NCBI GenBank assembly: GCA_029857975.1
Contig: JAOUFX010000068.1
Coordinates: forward strand, 1-9,035
Length of the DNA: 9,035 bases
From: Deltaproteobacteria bacterium
GTDB lineage: Bacteria; Desulfobacterota; SM23-61
Reading direction: 5' to 3'
Below the pieces are notes generated by a model. It saw nothing but the letters and a program-made list of their open reading frames with translations. It was not told the DNA's origin and did not search any database. The translations under genes and the position numbers were made by a program. Positions 1-6,247 of this stretch are shown here, piece by piece (position 1 is the stretch's first letter; each line of letters opens with the position of its first letter).

Positions 1-128
1 CGGCCAAGGTCAAGCGGCTGGGAATTCCCGATGTGTTCGTGGAACACGGACCTCAGGAATTTTTACGGCATAAATATGGGATAGACGCCGCAGGGATTGT
101 TCAGGCAGCGGAAAATCTTTTAAAATAA
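1..128 (+). CDS. dxs: 1-deoxy-D-xylulose-5-phosphate synthase, C-terminal end (partial)
   Basis: Only the last 42 codons are present, read from base 3 to the TAA at 126-128. The peptide (AKVKRLGIPDVFVEHG, then a short segment ending in AAENLLK) matches the extreme C-terminus of DXS, where an RLGIPD-x-FVEHG motif followed by a YG-(I/L)-D-A segment is typical of the transketolase C-terminal domain. DXS condenses pyruvate and glyceraldehyde-3-phosphate with thiamine diphosphate in the first step of the MEP isoprenoid pathway, in the cytoplasm. The gene enters from the left edge and converges on the lipoate ligase gene with only 24 bases between the stop codons. I see no clear hairpin terminator there. 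The assignment rests on a short stretch, but the motif is distinctive. Confidence 0.85.
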   Translation, partial: AKVKRLGIPDVFVEHGPQEFLRHKYGIDAAGIVQAAENLLK

Positions 129-152
129 AAAGTGGCAACAAACCTGGCAGTG

Positions 153-1247
153 TTAGTGAGCAGCTTCTTTGGCGGCCTGCAAGAGGGGGAGAGCAAAGTC
201 TTCCGGGGTAAGCATGGGGGTCTGGGCTTTCAAGCCATTGAGAGTATCTCTTACAACTCGCCGGATCTCTTTTTCATCTTGAGCCTCCAGGCCCTGGAGG
301 TTTTTTTCCATTTCCTCTAGCGCATCGCCGGGCTGGATAAAAAAATCTCCGCAGAGCAATACCTGATCGATTTTCTTCTGCGGATCAATGGCGACGTGAG
401 CAATGATCAACTTGCGGGCTTTATATCGGAATTTTCCTTTTTTGTATCCAGACGGAAGCCCGGCAAACTTCTGCCTGTTGGACCTTTTCCAGATCCATTC
501 CTGCGAAGTATAGAAGGGCTGAAGTGTCTTCAAGACCCCTTTCTCTTCCGGGGTGATCTCTCCAGGGATCAGTCTGACGCCCAAGACGCGCTCCACATTA
601 TGACGCACGGCCTCGTTAAATTCCTCCCAAGAAGGCATGCGACCGGTTACTTTTTCTACGCTGGTTACGTAATCCCCAAGCTGGGTAACGGATTTGTCAG
701 CAAACTTTTCCGGTGGAATCTTAAGAACTCGTGCGGCCAGGTCCACCCGGGGGGTTCCGATGTTCATAAAACTTCCCAGGTATAAGGTGTTTTGAATCAG
801 AGCTGTGCCCAGCCCGGAAATCTTAGTCGGGCCGATTTGGACATCCCCGATGTGCCGATACCAGGCCTCCGTGGCTCCGAGGCTTCGCAGCGTGCCGGTG
901 ATGACTTCTCCTTGCCAAGCCCTGGCCGCTTCTTCCAGGTTTTCGAACCATTCGCGATCCAGGAGGGCGACCGCAAAGCGGGTCTGGTCATCATAATAAA
1001 TGCACCCTCCCCCGCCCACCCGGCGGGAGATGTCCACTCCCAACCTCTGGCATTCCTGAATATCCAATTCTTCATCTATATCCTGGAACTCTCCCAGTTG
1101 GACGCAGGGTCTTTGCACCCCAAAGGTTAAAATGGTGTTCTGTGCTTTTTGCCCATGCCGATTCCTGACCTCGATGATCGCCCGCCGCAGTGGCTCGTGT
1201 TCCGCCAGACTATCGTAGGTAACCTCCAGCAGACGCAATTCACCCAT
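153..1247 (-). CDS. lplA: Lipoate-protein ligase A family protein
   Basis: A 364-residue protein of the LplA/LipB/biotin-ligase fold. Such enzymes activate lipoate with ATP and attach it to a lysine of lipoyl domains (GcvH or E2 subunits of 2-oxoacid dehydrogenases) in the cytoplasm. Visible motifs are a glycine-rich RRVGGGGCIYYD at residues 75-86, corresponding to the family's RR-x-(S/G)GGG-x-(V/I)-Y-D loop, and TKISGLG at 141-147, whose lysine is the expected adenylate-binding residue. Residues about 275-345 (KLIIAHVAID, then LLCGDFF) resemble the lipoate-ligase accessory C-terminal domain, so ligase and accessory parts appear to be in one chain; the length is close to E. coli LplA (about 338). 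The ATG at 1247 lies 10 bases after the dctM stop with no obvious Shine-Dalgarno site, which suggests translational coupling to dctM. An octanoyltransferase of the LipM type is the main alternative. Confidence 0.88.
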   Translation of the reverse strand: MGELRLLEVTYDSLAEHEPLRRAIIEVRNRHGQKAQNTILTFGVQRPCVQLGEFQDIDEELDIQECQRLGVDISRRVGGGGCIYYDDQTRFAVALLDREWFENLEEAARAWQGEVITGTLRSLGATEAWYRHIGDVQIGPTKISGLGTALIQNTLYLGSFMNIGTPRVDLAARVLKIPPEKFADKSVTQLGDYVTSVEKVTGRMPSWEEFNEAVRHNVERVLGVRLIPGEITPEEKGVLKTLQPFYTSQEWIWKRSNRQKFAGLPSGYKKGKFRYKARKLIIAHVAIDPQKKIDQVLLCGDFFIQPGDALEEMEKNLQGLEAQDEKEIRRVVRDTLNGLKAQTPMLTPEDFALPLLQAAKEAAH

Positions 1248-1257
1248 GGCCAGAATC

Positions 1258-2571
1258 TTACCGGATCAGCAGGCTCGGAAGCCAGAGAGCGATTTGGGGG
1301 AACATGATAACGATGAGCAACCCAAACCCCTGAAGGATAACAAAGGGAACGATGGAGCGATAAATATCCCCCATGGTTATCCCGGGGGGTACAATGGCCT
1401 TCATGTAAAAGAGGTTGAAACCGAAGGGTGGGGTTAGGTATCCCATTTCCATGTTTATGATAAAGAGAACACCGAACCAGAGAGGATCAAAACCTAAAGA
1501 TGTAATCACCGGGACAAAGACCGGCGTGCAGATCATGATAATCCCCGCTGGGTCCAGAATGCATCCCAGGACAAAGAAGACCGCCTGCATGGTGAATAGG
1601 ACGGCATAACGGCCGCCGGGGATGGATAGCAACAATTTTTCCATCAATTCGTGGGCGCCGGTTCCCGTATAAACCGAGGTAAAGCAGTAGGCTCCAATGA
1701 GAATCCAGATGATCATAACTGTAAGATTAGCCGTTCGATAGCTGGACTCTTTTACTAAGATCCAGGTAAGCTTGCGGTAAACAGCGGCAGATATAAACGC
1801 ACCCAGAACGCCTAAAGCAGCTGCTTCGGTGGGGGTACAGACCCCCGCATAAATAGAACCCAGGACCATGATGATGATGATGACAGGCAAAATCACAGCT
1901 TTCAAAGAAGCCAGTTTCTCTGGCCAACCTACCCTCTCCTCCTTGGGAAGCGCAGGCCCGAGGGAAGGCTGTAAGAAACACCGGATGCCGATGTAGAGGC
2001 TAAACAAAAAGGCCAGAAGAAGACCCGGGAGCAGACCTCCGGCAAACAGTCCCCCGACGGATTCTCCGGTTAGAGTAGCGTAAAGGATCATGGGCACACT
2101 GGGAGGAATTAAAATTCCCAGCGCTCCCCCGCCAGAAATGGAGCCCATGGCAATCACTTTGTCGTAGTTGCGTTTGAGCATCGCGGGCAAGGCGATGAGG
2201 CCCATGGAAACGGTCGCGGCCCCACTGATCCCCGCCATGGCAGCGAAAATGGTACAGATCAACACGGTACCGATGGCGAGCCCTCCTCGCAAGGGGCCCA
2301 TCCAGCGATGCATCATGGTGTAAAGATCTTCAGCCACACCCGACCGTTCTAATATCATCGCCATAAAGATGAAAAGGGGAATGGCCAGGAGGGTAAATTT
2401 CCCCATGGCGCCGTAGGTTTGGGCTGCCGCTATAAATAGACCTTTACTTCCCCACAGAAAATAGCAGCCCACCATCCCCACTCCGCCCAGGACAAAAGAT
2501 AAGGGAAGGCCCAGGGCCAACAACAGAATAAGAGCCCCGAAGAGAAGGAGAGTGATAATTTCGATGCTCAT
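1258..2571 (-). CDS. dctM: TRAP transporter large permease subunit (DctM type)
   Basis: A 437-residue, very hydrophobic inner-membrane protein with about a dozen predicted membrane segments, the usual length for DctM. It forms the ion-coupled translocation channel of a tripartite ATP-independent periplasmic transporter and takes substrate from the DctP-type binding protein. Family hallmarks are visible: GGALGILIPPSVPMILYA at residues 148-165, CTPTEAAALG at 245-254, LDPAGIIMICTPVFVP at 339-354 and EMGYLTPPFGFNLFYMK at 375-391. The start ATG overlaps the dctQ stop as ATGA, and a strong GGAGGT site (2578-2583) lies 6 bases upstream inside dctQ. The order dctP-dctQ-dctM on one strand confirms the system. 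The transported substrate cannot be read from this subunit. Confidence 0.97.
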   Translation of the reverse strand: MSIEIITLLLFGALILLLALGLPLSFVLGGVGMVGCYFLWGSKGLFIAAAQTYGAMGKFTLLAIPLFIFMAMILERSGVAEDLYTMMHRWMGPLRGGLAIGTVLICTIFAAMAGISGAATVSMGLIALPAMLKRNYDKVIAMGSISGGGALGILIPPSVPMILYATLTGESVGGLFAGGLLPGLLLAFLFSLYIGIRCFLQPSLGPALPKEERVGWPEKLASLKAVILPVIIIIMVLGSIYAGVCTPTEAAALGVLGAFISAAVYRKLTWILVKESSYRTANLTVMIIWILIGAYCFTSVYTGTGAHELMEKLLLSIPGGRYAVLFTMQAVFFVLGCILDPAGIIMICTPVFVPVITSLGFDPLWFGVLFIINMEMGYLTPPFGFNLFYMKAIVPPGITMGDIYRSIVPFVILQGFGLLIVIMFPQIALWLPSLLIR

Positions 2572-3074
2572 GATTCCACCTCCTTCCCGGAGATGGCCAA
2601 AGCCAAGGTCCTCAAAAACTTCGCCAGCCCCTGGAGCAATAGCAAAAGCGCCCCCAAGGGAATCATCATTTTAATGGGATAGACCGGAGGGGCGAAGGAG
2701 GTGGGTTCCGTTTCACGAACCTTGAAGGAATCCCAGGCCATATCCCATCCTTTGACCAGAATAAGGCCGCAGAAGAAAAAAAAGAGGAGCCAGGTGAATA
2801 GATCGATGATCGCTTTCGTCCGGGGACGGAACCGCCCGTAAAGGATTTCCACGTTCACGTGTCCCCCGCGCTGGAGGACGTAACCTCCCAAAAGAATGAC
2901 ATAGGCCCCATAAATCATCTGGGAGATCTCTTGGGCCCAGATGGTCGGACGATTGAATAGATACCGGGCACAGATTTCATAAAGGATTACAGCTACCAAA
3001 ATAATAATAAAAAGGCTGATAAGCTTCCCCGTTTGTTCATTGATCCGGTCGATTCCCCTGCAAAATCTCTTCAT
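2568..3074 (-). CDS. dctQ: TRAP transporter small permease subunit (DctQ type)
   Basis: A 168-residue membrane protein, typical for DctQ, with four hydrophobic segments at about residues 17-36, 48-66, 87-107 and 132-152. The region ARYLFNRPTIWAQEIS (36-51) carries the aromatic/acidic pattern conserved between the first two helices of DctQ proteins, and GHVNVEILYG (71-80) is the usual loop after the second. The small subunit associates with DctM in the inner membrane and is required for uptake. The gene is separated from dctP by 63 bases that contain a strong palindrome, and its TGA overlaps the dctM ATG. The site upstream of its ATG (GAGG about 5 bases away) is weaker than those of dctP and dctM, consistent with lower expression than the binding protein. 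Confidence 0.94.
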   Translation of the reverse strand: MKRFCRGIDRINEQTGKLISLFIIILVAVILYEICARYLFNRPTIWAQEISQMIYGAYVILLGGYVLQRGGHVNVEILYGRFRPRTKAIIDLFTWLLFFFFCGLILVKGWDMAWDSFKVRETEPTSFAPPVYPIKMMIPLGALLLLLQGLAKFLRTLALAISGKEVES

Positions 3075-3102
3075 CTGAGCCTCAACCTTCCAGCCAACTC
3101 TG

Positions 3103-3126
3103 AGGGAGAGGGAATTCCCTCTCCCT
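3103..3126 (-). other. Perfect 24-base palindrome between dctP and dctQ
   Basis: Bases 3103-3126 are a perfect 12-bp inverted repeat centred on GGGAATTCCC (arms of GAGGGAGAGGG type). Pairing resumes for two or more bases after one mismatch, so the stem may reach 3100-3129. It starts 12 bases after the dctP stop on the transcribed strand. No run of T follows it, so it is unlikely to be a full intrinsic terminator. In periplasmic transporter operons such stems often protect the 3' end of the binding-protein message or reduce read-through into the membrane subunits; that role is inferred here. Confidence 0.75.
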
Positions 3127-3137
3127 GAGGCTGAATT

Positions 3138-4175
3138 TTAATCGATATAATCCAATTTTCTCAAAAAATCTTTCAGCATATTTACGGCTTTGCCGGCGAG
3201 CTCATCTTTGGCTGCCACTATATCCCACTGTTTCATGGCGACCTGCATCATCTTTTTCTGGTCTTCCGGTGGAAGAGTAATGACCTTAACGCCGTATTTC
3301 TTTTTCATCGTTTCCAGGGCATTCATTTCGCCCATGATGTATTCGTGCGAGCGGCGCCACACCCGCTCCTGCAAAGCTAAGTCGAGGACAAGCTGCAAAT
3401 CTTTCGGCAAGGCATTGAAAGCATCCTTGTTAATGATGATTACATCCGTGCCGGACATGGCCAGGTTGGGCTGGATGTAATACTTGGCCACTTCGCAGAG
3501 TTTCATGGTCAGAGCCCCCTGGGCCGCTCCCCAGTGGGCCCCCTCGACTACGCCGGTCTTAAGGGAAAGGTATAATTCAGACCCCTGAACCAGAGTCGGA
3601 GATGCGCCTAAATCCCTAAGCAAGTCCGCGATCGCTCCGGAAGAGCGGATCTTATATCCCTTAAAATCTTCTATCTTCTGGATGGGCTTCTTCCCGATCA
3701 TGGCCGTGGGATAAATCTTTTCCGTATAAAAGAGGAGGTTATGCTTGGCATGGGCCTCCTTCAGCATCCCTTCAAACCCGTTAACGAAATGAAAGTAAAG
3801 CCCCTCCCATGTTTCCCGGAAGGTCATGGGACAGTTTCCCGAAACCGCTGCGATGGGAATGATGGTATACCAGTAGGCTGGGCTCCCTGTTCCGCCATCT
3901 ACCGTTCCTTTACGGGAGGAATCGAATAATTCTTTGGTGGGTACCAAGGCGGCCGCCGGGAAGAGCGTGATCTCCAGCCGTCCACCCGAGAGTTTTTTCA
4001 GATCTTCATCAAAGAATTTCTTCAGCGGCTTAAAAGAAGCGCTGGCCGCTGGCCAGTGGGACTGGAACCTCCATTTAATCACTTTTCCGGCCGAGGGTTG
4101 TTGAGCCAAAGCAGTGGTTGCTATAAAGAGCGCCAAACAACCTATAAGAATGATGCTCATCAACTTTTTTTCCAT
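3138..4175 (-). CDS. dctP: TRAP transporter periplasmic substrate-binding protein (DctP family)
   Basis: A 345-residue periplasmic solute receptor. The start chosen is the ATG at 4175, giving MEKKLMS, because GGAGGT lies 5 bases upstream; a reading from the TTG at 4208 would add 11 residues and put that site inside the gene. Residues 1-24 form a classical signal peptide (KK, hydrophobic core, ALA before QQ). The mature protein has the family pattern: KWRFQSHWP at 34-42, FKGYKIRSSG at 171-180, where R177 matches the arginine that binds the substrate carboxylate in most DctP proteins, and GVVEGAHWG at 208-216. The ligand is probably an organic acid (C4-dicarboxylate, 2-oxoacid or similar); the sequence alone does not decide which. 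It is the first gene of dctPQM and has the strongest ribosome site of the three. Confidence 0.95.
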   Translation of the reverse strand: MEKKLMSIILIGCLALFIATTALAQQPSAGKVIKWRFQSHWPAASASFKPLKKFFDEDLKKLSGGRLEITLFPAAALVPTKELFDSSRKGTVDGGTGSPAYWYTIIPIAAVSGNCPMTFRETWEGLYFHFVNGFEGMLKEAHAKHNLLFYTEKIYPTAMIGKKPIQKIEDFKGYKIRSSGAIADLLRDLGASPTLVQGSELYLSLKTGVVEGAHWGAAQGALTMKLCEVAKYYIQPNLAMSGTDVIIINKDAFNALPKDLQLVLDLALQERVWRRSHEYIMGEMNALETMKKKYGVKVITLPPEDQKKMMQVAMKQWDIVAAKDELAGKAVNMLKDFLRKLDYID

Positions 4176-4180
4176 CTTGC

Positions 4181-4186
4181 ACCTCC
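4181..4186 (-). promoter_or_regulatory. Shine-Dalgarno site fixing the dctP start
   Basis: GGAGGT on the minus strand, inside AAGGAGGTGCAAG, 5 bases before the ATG at 4175. It rules out the upstream TTG at 4208 as the start. Confidence 0.9.
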
Positions 4187-4274
4187 TTTTTTTTCCCGGC
4201 AATTCCAATGCCGGCTTGATTTCTGGTCTATCAATCTTGATGAACTCGAAAAAAGTCCTTTTGGCCCCCTTTTC

Positions 4275-4301
4275 GTCATTCCCGCGAAAGTGGGAATCCA
4301 G
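4275..4301. repeat. Interspersed palindromic repeat, ATTCCC-N8-GGGAAT type
   Basis: The stretch around ATTCCCGCGAAAGTGGGAAT (4278-4297) has ATTCCC and GGGAAT arms separated by 8 bases and is preceded by GTC and followed by CCAG. It matches the short palindrome seen in many copies in diverse bacteria, including the dRS3 repeat of Neisseria (ATTCCC-N8-GGGAAT). Here it lies in the untranslated leader of dctP, about 100 bases before the start codon, and would form a short RNA hairpin with a GAAA loop. Copy number in this genome cannot be judged from one window. Confidence 0.75.
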
Positions 4302-4335
4302 TAAATTAGCAGTTTGCGGAAAAACTCCAGATCGA

Positions 4336-4425
4336 GTCTTTGCGAGCGCAGCGAAGCAATCTCGTCTTTAAAGATTCCAATAAGTTATAAGATTGCTTCG
4401 TCGCAAAATCGCTTCTCGCAATGAC
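4336..4425. repeat. Interspersed inverted-repeat element ('CATTGCGAG...GAAGCAATCT' type)
   Basis: The outer arms GTCTTTGCGAG (4336-4346) and CTCGCAATGAC (4415-4425) pair with one mismatch, and the inner arms CGAAGCAATCT (4352-4362) and AGATTGCTTCG (4390-4400) pair perfectly. The right arm has about 10 extra bases between its two blocks. This layout is a familiar intergenic REP/MITE-like repeat in many bacterial genomes; its translation produces the well-known false peptides of the 'IARSDFATKQS' and 'LLRCARKD' kind. The gap between stop and start codons here (4176-4668, 493 bases) holds this repeat, the palindrome at 4275-4301 and the dctP promoter; I see no gene in it. Confidence 0.8.
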
Positions 4426-4519
4426 TTTGAAAGAGTTATTCAACAACCTGCTAATTAAAAGTAAAAATCGAGGGTAAAAAATAGAGGATATCAGAACCGT
4501 AAAGAAATTCTTTTCCTGC

Positions 4520-4548
4520 CTTATATGGGAAAGCTTTATAAAAGTCAA
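4520..4548 (-). promoter_or_regulatory. Predicted sigma-70 promoter for dctPQM(-lplA)
   Basis: On the minus strand TTGACT (4548-4543), a 17-base spacer and TATAAG (4525-4520) give five of six matches at each hexamer with ideal spacing, in an A/T-rich stretch. Transcription would start near 4513, leaving a leader of roughly 340 bases that includes both interspersed repeats. No operator or riboswitch could be recognised in the leader. Confidence 0.65.
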
Positions 4549-4668
4549 GCAAAAATTTCGAATGAAAAAAAGTAAATTCCTATACAATCACGTTATTTCT
4601 TCTTCAGGCAAGGAATAAGCGGTTTAGGTGGGGTAAGGCTTTGATCTGGTTATTTTGTGAAAATCTGG

Positions 4669-5478
4669 CTATTCCGGGCTTTTCCACTTTTTTTGACGGA
4701 ACGCTTCGTAGACTACCAGTCCTGCCGCCATAGCCACATTCAGGGAATCGATGCCCGGAGCCATAGGGATGGTAAACAATCCGTCGGCCTCTGCCAGTAA
4801 TTTTTGGGGTAATCCCGCGCCTTCCTGGCCGAAAAGAACAGCAGTTGGTTTTGCAAAATCAATCTCCCAGAGGGACCGCCCTACTTGGACCGTTGTGGCC
4901 CAAAGCCGATAGCCTTGGGAACGCAACTTTTTCAAGCAATCCTCCATCTCTTGATCTTGCCGAAAAGGAACTCGAAAAAGGCTGCCCATGGAGGCTCGCA
5001 CTACCTTGGGGTTGTAAGGGTCAATCATGTCCTGGCTTAAAATCACGCCGGCAGCCCCCCCGGCCTCTGCCACCCTGAAAATCGTCCCCACGTTCCCGGG
5101 ATCTTGGAGCCCGGATAAAAGGAGAATGATTCCCTCCCTCTTGCAGATTTCTCCCCAGCTTCTTTCCTTCATCTCCAAGACGGCTAAAATTCCTTGATGG
5201 CTTTTCGTATCGCCTGCCTTACCCAGGACTTCGTCGCTGACATAAAGCCATTCGACTTTTTGGATCTGTTTCCGGCATAAGGAAAGTAATTCTGCTCCGC
5301 GGCTGTTTTTTTCCAGGCGGGGACTGTAGATGATCTTTCGGAATTGCTCTGGTTCTTTTAAAGCCTCTTCCACCAGGCGCACTCCTTCGATGAAATATTC
5401 CTTGCGGGTGCGGCGGTATTTGGCCTGATGGAGCAGGAGAATTTCCTTTATCTTGGTGTTGGCCTTAGAAGTGATCAT
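4669..5478 (-). CDS. RNA 2'-O-ribose methyltransferase, SpoU/TrmH family
   Basis: A 269-residue SPOUT-class methyltransferase that would transfer a methyl group from S-adenosylmethionine to a ribose 2'-OH in rRNA or tRNA, in the cytoplasm. An N-terminal substrate-binding domain covers about residues 25-100 (KEYFIEGVRLVEEAL at 27-41). The three SpoU motifs follow: DPGNVGTIFRVAEA at 126-139, LFGQEGAGLP at 215-224 and IPMAPGIDSLNVAMAAGL at 237-254, which form the trefoil-knot cofactor site; RASMGSLFRVPF (161-172) is also typical. It could be RlmB-like (23S G2251) or a related paralogue; the target cannot be decided. The start MITSKANTKIK fits the family, but no Shine-Dalgarno site is seen; a tandem heptamer repeat begins 7 bases upstream. 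Confidence 0.95.
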   Translation of the reverse strand: MITSKANTKIKEILLLHQAKYRRTRKEYFIEGVRLVEEALKEPEQFRKIIYSPRLEKNSRGAELLSLCRKQIQKVEWLYVSDEVLGKAGDTKSHQGILAVLEMKERSWGEICKREGIILLLSGLQDPGNVGTIFRVAEAGGAAGVILSQDMIDPYNPKVVRASMGSLFRVPFRQDQEMEDCLKKLRSQGYRLWATTVQVGRSLWEIDFAKPTAVLFGQEGAGLPQKLLAEADGLFTIPMAPGIDSLNVAMAAGLVVYEAFRQKKWKSPE

Positions 5479-5484
5479 AAAAGC

Positions 5485-5518
5485 AGTTTCGCGTTCCGAG
5501 TTTCAGGTTTCGGGTTCG
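5485..5518 (-). repeat. Degenerate heptamer tandem repeat upstream of the rRNA methyltransferase gene
   Basis: On the plus strand the units are AGTTTCG, CGTTCCG, AGTTTCA, GGTTTCG and a six-base GGTTCG, that is five tandem copies of a degenerate CGAAACY heptamer on the minus strand. It fills the space just upstream of the ATG at 5478, where a ribosome site would be expected. Similar simple repeats occur in intergenic DNA of Deltaproteobacteria-like genomes; the function is unknown. Confidence 0.6.
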
Positions 5519-5558
5519 CAAACTTACAACTTGAACCTTGCAACCGGCAATTTGAAAT

Positions 5559-6161
5559 TTACTCTTCCAGTAACTCGGTATTCCAGTAAGAAACATCCAC
5601 CATGAAATCCAAGAAGGGAACCCATTCTTTGCGCATGACTTCTTGAAGGGATACGTTGAGAGGCGGCGTCCAAGCGGGTCTCCTGGGCTGTGAGATCAAC
5701 TTCATCCGGGCTTGTTCCGGGGTCTTTCCGCCCTTCTTGCGGTTGCATTGATGACAACTGCAGACCACGTTCCCCCAGATAGATGTTCCACCCTGGGAGC
5801 GCGGGATGATATGATCGAGGTTGAGATCGAGGCGGGGGAATTTTTTTCCGCAATACTGACAGGTGTTTTTATCCCGGGCAAAAATATTGTAGCGGCTGAA
5901 CCGGACGCGGCGTTTGGGGACCCGATCGTAAGCGATGAGCAGAATTACCCGGGGGACCTTGATGACTCGATCCACCAGCCCGATGGTTTCATCATTCCGC
6001 TCGATGCTTAGCTGGTGCCAGCTCGCGTAGTCGAAGGTTTCGTACCGGGAATTTACGGCTTTGGCGATACCGGCATAAAGCAGACAGAAGGCGCGGCGAA
6101 CCGTGGTAATCTGCACCGGTAGAAACGATTTATTTAAGACCAAAACGTTGGAATGGATCAT
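5559..6161 (-). CDS. HNH endonuclease family protein
   Basis: A 200-residue protein with a zinc-binding HNH domain at about residues 95-150: CQYCG (C101, C104), LDHIIPRSQGG (D116, H117), WGNVV (N131) and CHQCNRKKGGKTPEQA (C136, C139, N140). H117 is the expected catalytic histidine and the four cysteines the structural zinc site. The N-terminal part (VLVLNKSFLPVQITTVRRAF at 7-26) is the usual lead-in of a widespread family of stand-alone HNH proteins in Deltaproteobacteria and relatives, whose role is not established. The ATG at 6161 is preferred over the TTG at 6167 because GAGAGG (6168-6173) sits 6 bases before the ATG and directly abuts the TTG. It lies 86 bases after selA on the same strand, between two patches of simple repeat. 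No methyltransferase partner is nearby, so a restriction role is not supported. Confidence 0.9.
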   Translation of the reverse strand: MIHSNVLVLNKSFLPVQITTVRRAFCLLYAGIAKAVNSRYETFDYASWHQLSIERNDETIGLVDRVIKVPRVILLIAYDRVPKRRVRFSRYNIFARDKNTCQYCGKKFPRLDLNLDHIIPRSQGGTSIWGNVVCSCHQCNRKKGGKTPEQARMKLISQPRRPAWTPPLNVSLQEVMRKEWVPFLDFMVDVSYWNTELLEE

Positions 6162-6167
6162 CTCCAA

Positions 6168-6173
6168 CCTCTC
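6168..6173 (-). promoter_or_regulatory. Shine-Dalgarno site fixing the HNH gene start
   Basis: GAGAGG on the minus strand, 6 bases before the ATG at 6161. It touches the alternative TTG at 6167, which makes that codon an unlikely start. Confidence 0.6.
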
Positions 6174-6180
6174 ACCTGCA

Positions 6181-6210
6181 TCCTTGACCCCTTGAATCCT
6201 TGAACCCCTG
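6181..6210. repeat. Short degenerate CCTTGAAYCC tandem repeat
   Basis: Three to four copies of a CCTTGAACCC-like unit (TCCTTGACCC, CTTGAATC, CTTGAACCCC) fill the short gap between selA and the HNH gene. A related TTGAACCTTGCAA stretch is on the other side of the HNH gene, near 5532-5544. Simple repeats of this kind are common intergenic filler in Deltaproteobacteria-like genomes; no function is assigned. Confidence 0.5.
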
Positions 6211-6247
6211 TATTATTCCTGTTCACCCCTTTGGCCTATGGAATCTT

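Noticed and set aside
129..152. A bidirectional terminator between dxs and the lipoate ligase gene
   Set aside because: The TGGCA sequences there are direct, not inverted, repeats, so no stem forms, although a T-rich run exists on the minus strand.
396..1130. Plus-strand open frames opposite the lipoate ligase gene
   Set aside because: They are antisense shadows of a gene with clear family motifs and have no domain of their own.
4306..4587. Open frame of 93 codons on the minus strand upstream of dctP
   Set aside because: Its C-terminal part is a translation of the interspersed repeat (IARSDFATKQS and LLRCARKD peptides), a common false gene; it also overlaps the predicted promoter.
4618..4668. 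An intrinsic terminator after the rRNA methyltransferase gene
   Set aside because: Only a 5-bp A/T stem (ATTTTCACAAAAT) is visible, too weak to call.
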